60,814 bases of DNA from an uncultured Alteromonadaceae bacterium (GCA_913064725.1 CAJYAI010000008.1:1-60814); one strand, 5' to 3'. Shown: positions 16,825 to 26,052, numbered from the stretch's first letter. Numbers and translations are program-made. Notes: generated by a model not told the origin, from the sequence alone.

Positions 16825-16846
16825 ACGTAGCGCCCGGTCGCTACGT
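16825..16846. repeat. Perfect 8-bp inverted repeat in the leader of TonB receptor 2
   Basis: ACGTAGCG and CGCTACGT flank the six-base loop CCCGGT, ending 22 bases before the start codon. No T tract follows, so it is not a normal terminator. It could be a second operator or an mRNA hairpin close to the ribosome site GAGGA. Confidence 0.5.
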
Positions 16847-16868
16847 ATACCTAGATGAGGAAACCAAT

Positions 16869-19247
16869 ATGGCGAAGGTACTCGGCACCAAGCCCAACTC
16901 GAAACTCATATTGCCACTGGCTGTGTCAGCAGCGCTGGTTGGAACGAGCCCAGCAATTGCTCAAACGCTTGAAGAAGTCATTGTAGTAGCCACCAAGCGC
17001 GAGCAAGGTGTGATGGACGTGCCACTTGCTATCACGGCTTTGTCGGGTGACTTCATCGCCGACACAAACCTCAATGATGTTAAAGATCTGATCGCTTACA
17101 CGCCGGGTGTCAGCGGAAACTCGCAAGACTCCTACATCGATGCTGTCAGCATCCGAGGTGTTCGTACCCAAGACTTCGGCGTCGGTGGAGATCCATCATC
17201 AGCCTTTTTTAAGAACGATTTGTATGAAGGCCGCAATGGATCGGCCGTCACGAGTTTATTTGATGTCGAACGCGCTGAGATATTGCGCGGACCACAAGGG
17301 TTCCTATTTGGCCGCAACTCAATCGGAGGTGCGTTTAGTGTGCACACCCGAAAGGCGGAAATTGGGTCTAACGATGCCTACATGGACTTCGACTTTGGGC
17401 AACGTGGACACGCGGTTTTTGAAGGGGCGGTCAACATCCCCGTTAATGACAGTTTTGCGATGCGATTGGCTGGCTATGCCTCCCACGAAGACGGTTTTGC
17501 GAAAAACGTTTACTCCGGCAACAAAGAAATTAGTCACAACAAACAAGCACTGAGATGGTCGACACGATTCGAATCGGATGCACTGACCATAAATACGGTG
17601 GTTGATTATGAAGATCGAAAACAGTCGGGCTCCATGTATCGAGCTATCGATAGCGGCGATATCTGGGAAGCGTTCGATGGTTATATCGTGGACGACACCA
17701 CGATCAGTGGTAATGCTGAGGAAATTGATTCCGATATCAGTTCTGGGGATGCAGACAACGGCGACCTGCTAACCATTGGCGTCTTTGTTGACTACGATCT
17801 CGGTTTCGCAACGCTGACCTCTAATACCGGCTACAAAGACCATGATTACTACTACTCAGAGGACTATGACGGAACGCCTTTGAACGTCAATAACTTCCAG
17901 TTCCAGCAGTCCGGCCAGTACTTTCAGCAAGAGCTGCGATTGACCAGTAACGACGAGGGACCACTGAGCTGGTACACCGGCGTTTCTTACTATGATGAAG
18001 ACTTGGACGCTGAGTTCACAGCCGTAGGCTCCGAAGATCTGATGTGTCAGTACTACTTAAATTACTACGCCGAATACTATGGCTATGAGTTCTACAGCGG
18101 CTGTTCTGATTATTACACTGACTTTTACCCCAGCGCGGATGGCAACTTAGTCGAGACAGGCATGCTCAAGGGTAAGTACACGGGGTGGGCGGCTTACGTC
18201 AACCTAGACTACGATTTAACGGACTCACTCACTGCCTCTGTGGGTCTACGATATACCAAGGACGACAAGGACTTTGGAATTTTAGTGCCCGAGCCCGATA
18301 GCTATTTGGGACCTTATTTCACCTATGGCTTTGCGACTGCGGAGTACATCGAAGACTCGAAGTCTTGGAGCGACACCACCACACGATTTGCCCTGACATG
18401 GGCACCGAGTGACGACGCCATTGTCTTCGCTAATTATACCCAAGGTTTCAAGTCGGGAGGCTTCGGCAGCTTCTGGATACAAGATTCGGAAGGAAACCCA
18501 CCCGCTTACGAAACAGGCATAACGCAGGCGGATGGTTATTTGCCAGGGACATTTAGACCTGAGCAGATGGATTCCTATGAGGTCGGCTTCAAGACGAGCT
18601 ACCTTGATGGCGCTGGCAATTTCGATTTGACCGCGTTTGTTTACGACTATACCGACGCGCAAGTTATCAGTTATGTGGATGTTGACTTCGAAGACGATGG
18701 CATTATTGATGCGTTCTCAGGTCGCGTACTGAACGTCGGACAAACAGACGGTGTGGGCGTTGAGGCGTCAACCACCATCGCAATGAATGAATACACAACG
18801 CTTTACTTGTCACTCGGCTACTTGAATACCGAAGCGACGGGCCTTGAAGATATTTGCAGTCTCGACGGACCTGATGGCGAGGGAACAGGCTGTGAAGGGA
18901 GTCGAGTTTTCTGGGCGCCCAAAATGACGGGGGCGGGTAAGCTCGATGTCGCAGTACCAACAGGCAATGGATCAATAAACACCAGCTTTGAAGTGTCCTA
19001 CGAGAGTGAGCGCGGCGGGAGCTGGGAAGGCTACCGCGAAGGTATGATCGGGTCATATGCCATCGCAAATCTGCGGGTAGGCTACGAATCCGACAATAAC
19101 TGGTATGTTCAGGCCTATGCTGAAAATCTGTTTAACGAGTTCACCTGGGATGGCTACAACGCCAACGGCGGCATTTTACCCTCGCATTTCTTCGGTCCAA
19201 TGCGGCCCCGTACCATCGGTATCCGAACGGGTATTAGCTGGGATTGA
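16869..19247 (+). CDS. TonB-dependent outer-membrane receptor 2
   Basis: A 792-residue receptor. The signal peptide ends at AIAQ (residue 32) and the TonB box TLEEVIVVATKR follows at once. The plug contains AEILRGPQGFLFGRNS (136-151) and the barrel ends RPRTIGIRTGISWD. A GAGGAAACC ribosome site precedes the ATG. Residues 393-420 have eleven tyrosines, with Cys393 and Cys412 bracketing eight of them. A second acidic run, DYYYSEDYD, is at 326-334. Both probably lie in surface loops. Its position behind a LuxR-type gene and a TPR-sulfotransferase repeats the association seen for receptor 1. Substrate unknown. Confidence 0.92.
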   Translation: MAKVLGTKPNSKLILPLAVSAALVGTSPAIAQTLEEVIVVATKREQGVMDVPLAITALSGDFIADTNLNDVKDLIAYTPGVSGNSQDSYIDAVSIRGVRTQDFGVGGDPSSAFFKNDLYEGRNGSAVTSLFDVERAEILRGPQGFLFGRNSIGGAFSVHTRKAEIGSNDAYMDFDFGQRGHAVFEGAVNIPVNDSFAMRLAGYASHEDGFAKNVYSGNKEISHNKQALRWSTRFESDALTINTVVDYEDRKQSGSMYRAIDSGDIWEAFDGYIVDDTTISGNAEEIDSDISSGDADNGDLLTIGVFVDYDLGFATLTSNTGYKDHDYYYSEDYDGTPLNVNNFQFQQSGQYFQQELRLTSNDEGPLSWYTGVSYYDEDLDAEFTAVGSEDLMCQYYLNYYAEYYGYEFYSGCSDYYTDFYPSADGNLVETGMLKGKYTGWAAYVNLDYDLTDSLTASVGLRYTKDDKDFGILVPEPDSYLGPYFTYGFATAEYIEDSKSWSDTTTRFALTWAPSDDAIVFANYTQGFKSGGFGSFWIQDSEGNPPAYETGITQADGYLPGTFRPEQMDSYEVGFKTSYLDGAGNFDLTAFVYDYTDAQVISYVDVDFEDDGIIDAFSGRVLNVGQTDGVGVEASTTIAMNEYTTLYLSLGYLNTEATGLEDICSLDGPDGEGTGCEGSRVFWAPKMTGAGKLDVAVPTGNGSINTSFEVSYESERGGSWEGYREGMIGSYAIANLRVGYESDNNWYVQAYAENLFNEFTWDGYNANGGILPSHFFGPMRPRTIGIRTGISWD

Positions 19248-19271
19248 TTAAGCTGCAATAGCCATAGCTTC

Positions 19272-19823
19272 CTAATCGGCCAGCAAACCGTTTCGGTGCG
19301 CTGGCCGAGACGTTTCTGGTGACAACCAGATGGCTATGAAGGCAGGCGCAAAATCCGGATCTTCCACGCTACCCACCCACTCATTGTTGTAGTAGAACCG
19401 ACTAACGCCACTGTCATCGACATCAAAGATAATCGTGTCCCCCTTTTTGACATCGGGCCACATAGCCAAAATGGCAGACTCCCACTCACCACGTCGAGGG
19501 TCGCTAAAGCCGAGGTGGTCCCACTCTTTAGACGTTTGTTTAGTGAGGAACCTGCCAGATATGGCTCGGCTGTAGGTCAGCTCAAATCGAAACGATTTGC
19601 TAGGATCATGCCACTGACCAGACTGGGAATAGAGCTTGGAATCAAACACCTTAAAAAACGCGACTCGCAGCTGAGAACTGCCAACGAGAGCAAGCGGGCG
19701 TAATTCCTCTATAGTCGTCAGCGGCGCCATAGATGGTGTTGGCTCTAACGTATCCTCGTTAGTCAGCGCCCACTGGGACATTATTGACAGGCAAGCCAGC
19801 ACCACTAACCTGCGTCGATTCAT
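19272..19823 (-). CDS. Chalcone isomerase-like exported protein
   Basis: A 183-residue protein with a signal peptide (MNRRRLVVLACLSIMSQWAL), so probably periplasmic. The LVGSSQLRVAFFKVFDSKLY segment, then FELTYSRAISG and KGDTIIFDVDDSGVSRFYYN, match the bacterial chalcone isomerase-like family. Its biochemical role is not established and it should not be read as a flavonoid enzyme. The start ATG overlaps the upstream DUF2878 stop as ATGA, which favours it over an earlier in-frame start at 19883. Relatives of these two genes are often found together in bacteria. Confidence 0.78.
   Translation of the reverse strand: MNRRRLVVLACLSIMSQWALTNEDTLEPTPSMAPLTTIEELRPLALVGSSQLRVAFFKVFDSKLYSQSGQWHDPSKSFRFELTYSRAISGRFLTKQTSKEWDHLGFSDPRRGEWESAILAMWPDVKKGDTIIFDVDDSGVSRFYYNNEWVGSVEDPDFAPAFIAIWLSPETSRPAHRNGLLAD
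19276..19308. repeat. Strong nested hairpin between convergent genes
   Basis: TCGGCCAGC and GCTGGCCGA form a nine-base stem. Inside it, ACCG and CGGT form a further stem with loop TTT, separated by a small AA/GC internal loop. It lies just past the TonB receptor 2 stop and inside the last codons of the chalcone-isomerase-like gene. Neither side has a good T tract, so any transcription-stop role would be non-classical. Confidence 0.6.
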
Positions 19824-20317
19824 GTCTCTATAACGAGTTCGCGCTGACTGAATCGAACCATCAGTGGGAGCATGATCATCCACAGGGGTACGAGAATGAT
19901 CATGGTGGTAACGTCACCTAACGGTAATGCTACGGCACCAAACTTTGCGCCGGCCAAGTAGTTCATGGGTGCAATGGCGCCGAGAATAATAGGTCGCCAC
20001 CAAACAGCCCCTAAAAAAGCCATCGCACGCGGTAACACCGTCGGAAAAACGAGCCACAAGCACACCATCCACAGTGGAAACAATGTACTGCCAAAATCGA
20101 ATACTCCCGTCACTGCCAAGGCAAAATCAATACTAATACCAAGCGCTGCGCTTGGTACCACGCGGTTTAGCTCAAAACGAATATTCGATACGGCCGCATA
20201 ATGGAAAGCTATGAGCACCGCTGTCAGCCACATCCAGTCTTCGCGGCCCAGAACACAACTAAACCACGTGGTCTGAAACCAAACAGCGTTGAACCATGTT
20301 TTTTCTACCAAAGTCAT
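19820..20317 (-). CDS. DUF2878-family membrane protein
   Basis: A 165-residue inner-membrane protein with about five hydrophobic helices (for example WLTAVLIAFHYAAV, SIDFALAVTGVF and TMIILVPLWMIMLPLM). The arrangement and conserved Trp/Asp positions resemble DUF2878. Function unknown. It is translationally coupled to the downstream chalcone-isomerase-like gene and starts 43 bases after the transaminase stop, so the three may be co-transcribed. No clear Shine-Dalgarno precedes its ATG. Confidence 0.7.
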   Translation of the reverse strand: MTLVEKTWFNAVWFQTTWFSCVLGREDWMWLTAVLIAFHYAAVSNIRFELNRVVPSAALGISIDFALAVTGVFDFGSTLFPLWMVCLWLVFPTVLPRAMAFLGAVWWRPIILGAIAPMNYLAGAKFGAVALPLGDVTTMIILVPLWMIMLPLMVRFSQRELVIET

Positions 20318-20360
20318 GGTGCTGATACGGCTCAGCTCAACACTGGGATCGCACCACGGG

Positions 20361-21728
20361 TTAATTTAGACCATAAAATGCAGCTGTTTTATCCAGAGCG
20401 CCTGTCAGCTTCGAGACGAGTGCGTCGATTTCGGCTTTCGACGTAACAAACGGTGGTGACATGATCATGGCATCGCCAGTCTGTCTTACCATGAGTCCGT
20501 TCTCGATGGCGCGATCGCGCGTATAAACAGCCCCTGCTGACTCAGGAGCAAGCCGTTCGCGCGACGCTTTGTCTGCTACCAGCTCGACAGCGGCCACCAA
20601 ACCTTGGCACCGTACTTCACCAACAACTGGATGGTCTACCAGAGACGCCAACGACGCCGCAAAGTAGGGCGCTAACACAGAAGAGGACTCTTCTAAAATT
20701 GATGTGTGCTGTAAGACGTCCATCGTGGCGAGACCCGCCGCACAGGACGCTGGATGTCCCGAATACGTAAGGCCATGAGCAAACTCACCACCGTGGCCCA
20801 AAAGCACGTCCGCTACCTTATCGCTCACCAAGCTTCCACCCAATGGCATGTAGCCATTTGTGACGGCTTTCGCAAACGTGATGAGATCTGGCTTAGTGCC
20901 ATAGGTTTCAAAACCAAACATGTTGCCAGTTCGACCGAATCCACAAATCACCTCATCAGAGATAAATAAAATATCGCGCTCGTCGAGAATTTTTTGAACA
21001 GCGGGCCAATAGGTGTCAGGCGGGATAATGACGCCACCTGCACCTTGTATGGGTTCTGCAATAAAGGCCGCGACATTGTCTTCACCCAATTCATCGATCT
21101 TTTTAGCCAACTCATTGGCAGCCCACAATCCAAACTCATCAGGGCTCATATCACCACCCAACTCAAACCAGTAAGGTTGCTCAATGTGGTGGATATAATC
21201 TAATCCTTGAGTCTGCGCATGCATGGCACTCATGCCACCGAGTGATCCGGCGGCGATCGTGCTCCCGTGATACGCATTTTTACGGCTAATAATTAAACGC
21301 TTGCTGGGCTTATCTAACAGCTGGTAGTAGCGGTGAACGAACTTTATTTGTGTGTCGTTTGCCTCGGAGCCCGAGTTTGTAAAAAACACTTTATTGAAGT
21401 GGGCCGGCGCCATCGATGCCAGTCGCGTAGCCAGCTCGACAGCCGGCTGGTTGGAGCATCGGAAAAAGTTATTGTAAAACGGTAGCTCGAAAAGTTGGTC
21501 GGCAACCGCTTGTTTTATACCATCTTGGCTATATCCCAGACTGCAACACCAAAGACCAGACATAGCGTCTTGAATTTTATTACCATCCGAGTCGTAGATG
21601 TAAATGTGTTCCGCTCGACTGACAATCCGACCCCCATTTTCGGCGTAGTCGCGAAAATCGGTAAAGGGGTGCAAGTGATGTTGTTGATCTAGTTGTCGCA
21701 GTTGATTCGTTTCTAAGGTCGCATTCAC
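20361..21728 (-). CDS. Class III omega-aminotransferase (PLP dependent)
   Basis: A 455-residue transaminase that moves an amino group from an omega-amino acid or diamine to a keto acid such as pyruvate. [14 protein letters not shown] binds the cofactor phosphate, [15 protein letters not shown] is the signature region with the PLP-contacting Asp, and [16 protein letters not shown] holds the Schiff-base lysine. Length and motifs match putrescine/beta-alanine-pyruvate aminotransferases; the donor is not resolved. The GTG start has GGAGA seven bases upstream. It is divergent from the metallo-hydrolase gene. Confidence 0.88.
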   Translation of the reverse strand: MNATLETNQLRQLDQQHHLHPFTDFRDYAENGGRIVSRAEHIYIYDSDGNKIQDAMSGLWCCSLGYSQDGIKQAVADQLFELPFYNNFFRCSNQPAVELATRLASMAPAHFNKVFFTNSGSEANDTQIKFVHRYYQLLDKPSKRLIISRKNAYHGSTIAAGSLGGMSAMHAQTQGLDYIHHIEQPYWFELGGDMSPDEFGLWAANELAKKIDELGEDNVAAFIAEPIQGAGGVIIPPDTYWPAVQKILDERDILFISDEVICGFGRTGNMFGFETYGTKPDLITFAKAVTNGYMPLGGSLVSDKVADVLLGHGGEFAHGLTYSGHPASCAAGLATMDVLQHTSILEESSSVLAPYFAASLASLVDHPVVGEVRCQGLVAAVELVADKASRERLAPESAGAVYTRDRAIENGLMVRQTGDAMIMSPPFVTSKAEIDALVSKLTGALDKTAAFYGLN

Positions 21729-21780
21729 GGTATCATCTCCAGTCAGACATCATATTGTCCACAAGCTGAAGCGACAGCGC

Positions 21781-21799
21781 CTTACCCCGATCGGGTAAG
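21781..21799. promoter_or_regulatory. Palindromic candidate operator between transaminase and MBL hydrolase
   Basis: CTTACCC and GGGTAAG flank the five-base centre CGATC, and CCCGATCGGG inside is itself palindromic. It lies in the 101-base divergent intergenic region, 31 bases before the MBL ATG. No regulator gene is adjacent. A TetR- or GntR-like repressor site is possible. Confidence 0.4.
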
Positions 21800-21829
21800 A
21801 GGACTCCATTAAGGGAATGCCGAACCATT

Positions 21830-22915
21830 ATGGTAAATGAAGAATATAGAGGCCTTGTGTACCCATGGGGTCGCCAAAGCCCCATTGCAAACGGGGAGCC
21901 CCTTGAAGTCGCGCCGGGTGTTTGGTGGGTGCGTTTTGGTATGCCCGGTGGGCTGGACCATATCAATATCTGGCTACTGGAAGACAGTGATGGTTGGACT
22001 GTCGTGGATACCTGTCTAAAGCTCGACAGCGCTAAGGCTCAGTGGGAACAATTATTCACTGGATTTATGGCTAACAAACCCATCGCACGCGTCATCTGCA
22101 CCCACCTGCATCCCGATCATATTGGCTTGGCGGGCTGGCTTTGTGAGCGGTTTGATTGCGAATTGTGGATGACCCGAAGCGAATATTTAAACGGCAGTCT
22201 GTTGTTAAGCTACACCTCAGATGTGGTTCCCAGTACAGCCCTGCAATTTTATAAACGCGCCGGATTTACCGATGAGCTCATGACTACCTACCAGCAACGA
22301 TTTGGTACGTTTGGGAAAATGTCTGAACCCCTGCCGCATAGCTACAGGCGCATTGTTGACCTTGAAACCATCAATATCGGGGATCACTACTGGCAAGTCG
22401 TTATTGGTCAGGGCCATTCGCCGGAACACGCCTGCCTCTACTGCCCGGGGCTAAAGCTGATCATTGCTGGCGATCAAATTTTACCGAGAATTACGCCAAA
22501 TGTGTCTGTGTTTCCAACAGAGCCCGAGGGCAATCCCTTGGAACACTGGCTCTCTTCGAATACACGGCTGCTTGATATCTTGCCAGAAGATCTGCTGGTG
22601 CTTCCTGCGCACCAGTCCCCCTTCAAGGGCGCACGCACCCGACTCAACCAAATTATAGACAGTCACCGCCAATCACTTGCAAAGCTCTATAAAAATTTAA
22701 GTGAGCCCAAGACAGTCCCTGACTGTTTTAGATATCTGTTCAATCGAGATTTGAAAGACCATGAAATTCACCTGGCCACGGGCGAAACGATAGCTCACTT
22801 AAATTATCTTCTACAGCGCGGTAACGTCACGCGAGACATTAACGCTGACGGACTTTACACCTATACAGCAAACCCCAACTCGGAATTCATCCACGCAGAT
22901 GACATCGCTGCTTAA
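21830..22915 (+). CDS. Metallo-beta-lactamase fold hydrolase
   Basis: A 361-residue MBL-fold protein. THLHPDHIGLAGWL (HxHxDH) supplies the binuclear metal site, with later ligands in GQGHSPEH, IIAGDQILP and LPAHQSPF. It has no signal peptide. Many relatives hydrolyse thioesters or lactones. It overlaps the alpha/beta hydrolase by 17 bases, so both probably act in one catabolic pathway. The substrate cannot be stated. Confidence 0.85.
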   Translation: MVNEEYRGLVYPWGRQSPIANGEPLEVAPGVWWVRFGMPGGLDHINIWLLEDSDGWTVVDTCLKLDSAKAQWEQLFTGFMANKPIARVICTHLHPDHIGLAGWLCERFDCELWMTRSEYLNGSLLLSYTSDVVPSTALQFYKRAGFTDELMTTYQQRFGTFGKMSEPLPHSYRRIVDLETINIGDHYWQVVIGQGHSPEHACLYCPGLKLIIAGDQILPRITPNVSVFPTEPEGNPLEHWLSSNTRLLDILPEDLLVLPAHQSPFKGARTRLNQIIDSHRQSLAKLYKNLSEPKTVPDCFRYLFNRDLKDHEIHLATGETIAHLNYLLQRGNVTRDINADGLYTYTANPNSEFIHADDIAA

Positions 22916-23828
22916 TCAGTTTTTGGCAAAAACGGCGCGATATTTATATCAGCGTCGCCACCAGAAGGCATGGGGCGATACGCCCGTCGAATCGCTTGCG
23001 GTCAGCAACCTCTGTGTTGACGTCGGAGGCGCCCAAATCGGTTTGCGCATGTATCACGGAAATCCTGACAAACCCATGGTGATCTACTCACATGGCGGCG
23101 GCTTTGTTGTGGGAAATCTGGATACTCATGATCGTTTTTGCCGTGCATTGTCTGCCCAGAGCGGCTGTAGCCTGATCTCAATTGACTATCGACTTGCTCC
23201 GGAATATACCTTCCCGACGGCGCATGATGACTGCTTGGCGGCGACAGAGTGGATCCTGGCTAACCTTGAGAATCTTGCGCCGAATAACGGTATGTTCGTT
23301 CTTGCGGGTGACAGCGCAGGCGCCAACATTGCCATTGCATCAACGCTCGCACTGCAAACACGCAGAGGCATTGCCGGTTGTCTGGCTATTTACCCGGCGA
23401 CGCAACATTACATCAGCGATCTGCCGTCCCACACGGAGCAGGCAACGACAGGCCTCGTGCCTGCAAGAAATATGCGATGGTTTTGTGACACTTACCTCGA
23501 CGGTTTGGCACCGGCAGAGCCTGTCTTGGAGCGCATGTTTCCTGGCCGACGGACCCCTTTGAATTATTTCCCAAGAACGCTGATCATCACTGCGGAGCGC
23601 GACCCGCTTCGCGATGACGGCGCACGCTTTGCAGTCAAGCTCCATCGCTCCGGCCGGAAAATCACCTACAAGCACCTAGCAAAAGCAAGCCATGGTTTTG
23701 TCTGTTCCGAGGGGAATTCCGAGCACTTTCAGGAAGCGGTCAACCTCGCGAGTCAGTGGCTTGCGATACCGCTCAGTCTGCAATCGCCTCAAGAAGATTC
23801 AGAATCTCTGACTTCTCAAGCTGTCTAG
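22899..23828 (+). CDS. Alpha/beta hydrolase of the hormone-sensitive-lipase (HSL/type IV) family
   Basis: A 309-residue esterase. The oxyanion motif HGGGFVVGN, the nucleophile elbow GDSAGANIAIA, ERDPLRDDG (catalytic Asp region) and SHGF (catalytic His) are in the order expected for the HSL family. Its start lies inside the end of the MBL gene. Its last 56 bases overlap the convergent alcohol dehydrogenase, so the two C-termini are encoded on opposite strands of the same DNA. Substrate unknown; small esters are typical. Confidence 0.88.
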   Translation: MTSLLNQFLAKTARYLYQRRHQKAWGDTPVESLAVSNLCVDVGGAQIGLRMYHGNPDKPMVIYSHGGGFVVGNLDTHDRFCRALSAQSGCSLISIDYRLAPEYTFPTAHDDCLAATEWILANLENLAPNNGMFVLAGDSAGANIAIASTLALQTRRGIAGCLAIYPATQHYISDLPSHTEQATTGLVPARNMRWFCDTYLDGLAPAEPVLERMFPGRRTPLNYFPRTLIITAERDPLRDDGARFAVKLHRSGRKITYKHLAKASHGFVCSEGNSEHFQEAVNLASQWLAIPLSLQSPQEDSESLTSQAV

Positions 23829-24978
23829 GGCAGAAGTAACCGTCGCCCTCGTCCATCGCCGCCTCTGCGATAGCGTCAAACGCCTCTCGCTTGATTCGTG
23901 GGTCAGTCGGCGCAATGCCAACATCCGCAATGAGGCGCTCTACCTCAGCGATAAAGGCTCGAGCGCGTGTTTCCGGATGTCCAGAATCTGAAATGCCGGT
24001 CGCCACAGCCAGTTCTGCCAACCGATCAACCGCGGTCTCGCCGTACAGCGTCAATACGTGAGGAAGTACGATCGCGTTGGCATGGCCGTGAGGAATGCCA
24101 AAATTAGCCCCCAGCTGGTGCGCTATCGCATGAACATTGCCCACATTGACTTGGTTTATAGCAACGCCGGCATTGTATGCGGCTAGGGCCATACCCTCAC
24201 GCGCTTCCATGTTACCCGGCTCATCACAAGCCGTGCGAAGCCAGCGAAAAACACCCTGAACAGAGATTCTGCCCATCTCGGTGCGATTGCCTCGCTCCCA
24301 GGTCGAAATATAGGCCTCAATACCATGCGTCAGCGCATCAATACCGGTCGCAGCTGTGATGGGCTTAGGCAAACCGACCATGAGACAGGCATCAAGTGCC
24401 ACCGCTTTGGGGTGCATGGCCTCGCCTGAAATGATCTCCTTTTTATGCGACGTTTGATTGGTAATGACAGCGCCCATGGTTGCTTCACTGCCGGTGCCCG
24501 AGGTCGTAGGAATAACAAATAACGGTGCCGCCTCAGCAGGACCCTTACCCATACCGACCCACTTAGTCATATCACCATCGTTGTATTTTCTCAGGGCAAT
24601 TACTTTGGCGCAGTCGATAGACGAGCCCCCGCCCACCGCTAAAATGGCGGTTGCCCCTGACTCACGCAATACTCGCGCACCTTCCTCAACGTGGTTGTAA
24701 GTCGGATCGGGGTCAACTTTGTCATACCAGCTCAAGGTCACGCCATCACGCTTAAGCCCCGCAACCGCCTCGTCTGCCAAACCTAATTCCCGAAGCGCTT
24801 TATCGGTCACTACCAGAACAGATGTGTGCCCCAGCTCGATAATACGATCGCAGAGCCGTGCGCAGCTGGCCTTGCCAACGAAAGCCATATACTGTCCTTT
24901 AGGCTGCCCCGCAATTAATTTCGCCAGCGCGAAGAACATGCGATTATTGAGCTTACGAAGAAACATTGGTTTAGCCAT
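23773..24978 (-). CDS. Iron-containing alcohol dehydrogenase
   Basis: A 401-residue type III alcohol dehydrogenase. AVGGGSSIDCAKVIAL binds the nucleotide, PTTSGTGSEAT is conserved, and HGIEAYIST, HAIAHQLGANFGIPHGHAN and later residues hold the metal ligands. It interconverts an alcohol and an aldehyde or ketone with NAD(P). I start at ATG 24976-24978 because AGGAG lies at ideal spacing; an in-frame start 14 codons upstream adds a low-complexity SQSQSQ run. It overlaps the hydrolase 3' end by 56 bases. Confidence 0.88.
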   Translation of the reverse strand: MAKPMFLRKLNNRMFFALAKLIAGQPKGQYMAFVGKASCARLCDRIIELGHTSVLVVTDKALRELGLADEAVAGLKRDGVTLSWYDKVDPDPTYNHVEEGARVLRESGATAILAVGGGSSIDCAKVIALRKYNDGDMTKWVGMGKGPAEAAPLFVIPTTSGTGSEATMGAVITNQTSHKKEIISGEAMHPKAVALDACLMVGLPKPITAATGIDALTHGIEAYISTWERGNRTEMGRISVQGVFRWLRTACDEPGNMEAREGMALAAYNAGVAINQVNVGNVHAIAHQLGANFGIPHGHANAIVLPHVLTLYGETAVDRLAELAVATGISDSGHPETRARAFIAEVERLIADVGIAPTDPRIKREAFDAIAEAAMDEGDGYFCPRQLEKSEILNLLEAIAD

Positions 24979-25080
24979 GACTAGCTCCTGACTCTGCGAC
25001 TGCGAGCGCTGTGGCGCCACTGCCGCATGACTGTTGTATTTTGTGCCTTACATTAACCCTACAAAAAGCGTAACGCCACC

Positions 25081-26052
25081 ATGTCATATCACTATATCCA
25101 CATAGACGATTCTGAATCTCTCACCTTACTGGAAACGGAGGATCTTACTTGTGCGGCGGATGAGCTCGTCATAGATGTTGCCTACGCCGGAATTAATCGC
25201 GCCGATTTACTCCAGCGTATGGGGTTTTACCCACCCCCGCCGGATGCCAGTCCCATCATGGGCCTTGAGGTCGCCGGAGTCGTCCGCCAAGCCGGCACTG
25301 ACAGTGGGTTCTCCGAAGGCGAGGCCGTCTGCGCATTGGTTCATGGGGGTGGCTATGCCACGCAAGCCATCGCCAAAGCGACCTGTACGCTGCGCGTTCC
25401 CGAAGGGATCGATCTGAGCACGGCGGCCTGCTTGCCTGAGGCCTTTATCACTGTCTGGTACAACCTAATTGACCGCGCAAGGTTGACGCGAGGTGAGACA
25501 GTTTTCATCCATGGTGGGATCAGTGGCATTGGCAACATCGCAGTGCAGCTAGGAAAGGCCATGGGGTGTCGCGTCATTGCGACAGCCGGATCCCCTGAAA
25601 AATGCGCCACACTTGCGAGTATTGGTGCCGATATCAGCCTGAATTACAACGAAGCGCCCCTCGCGGAGCAATGCGAAGCACAGGGTGTTTTCGGTGCTGT
25701 TGATGTGGTGCTCGATATGGTGGGTGGCGACTTTGAACAATTCAATCTCGCGTGTTTGGCAGTGGATGGCCGAATCGCATGCATTGGATTGATGCGAGGT
25801 GGTCAAGCCACCATCGATCTCACACAACTGCTCATGAAGCGGGCCACTCTGACCGGTAGTACCTTGCGCCGACTGACTCCCGATGAAAAGGCTCGCTGCT
25901 TCCGGGACGTCGCCGAACATATGATGCCCTTGGTGGAGAATGGACAAATAGTGCCGCTGATGGACCGGACCTTTGCATTAGCAGATGCATTGGCTGCACA
26001 GACATACATGTCGACTGGGGGTCATGCAGGCAAGCTGCTACTCAGATGCTGA
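25081..26052 (+). CDS. NAD(P)H-quinone oxidoreductase, PIG3-like zinc-free MDR
   Basis: A 323-residue medium-chain reductase without the zinc ligands of true alcohol dehydrogenases. YAGINRADLLQRMGFYPPPP is a hallmark of the PIG3/TP53I3 quinone oxidoreductase group. HGGISGIGNIAVQLGKAMG is the NADPH-binding Rossmann motif. It probably reduces quinones or related electrophiles in the cytoplasm. It is divergent from the iron alcohol dehydrogenase, with about 100 bases between. Confidence 0.88.
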   Translation: MSYHYIHIDDSESLTLLETEDLTCAADELVIDVAYAGINRADLLQRMGFYPPPPDASPIMGLEVAGVVRQAGTDSGFSEGEAVCALVHGGGYATQAIAKATCTLRVPEGIDLSTAACLPEAFITVWYNLIDRARLTRGETVFIHGGISGIGNIAVQLGKAMGCRVIATAGSPEKCATLASIGADISLNYNEAPLAEQCEAQGVFGAVDVVLDMVGGDFEQFNLACLAVDGRIACIGLMRGGQATIDLTQLLMKRATLTGSTLRRLTPDEKARCFRDVAEHMMPLVENGQIVPLMDRTFALADALAAQTYMSTGGHAGKLLLRC

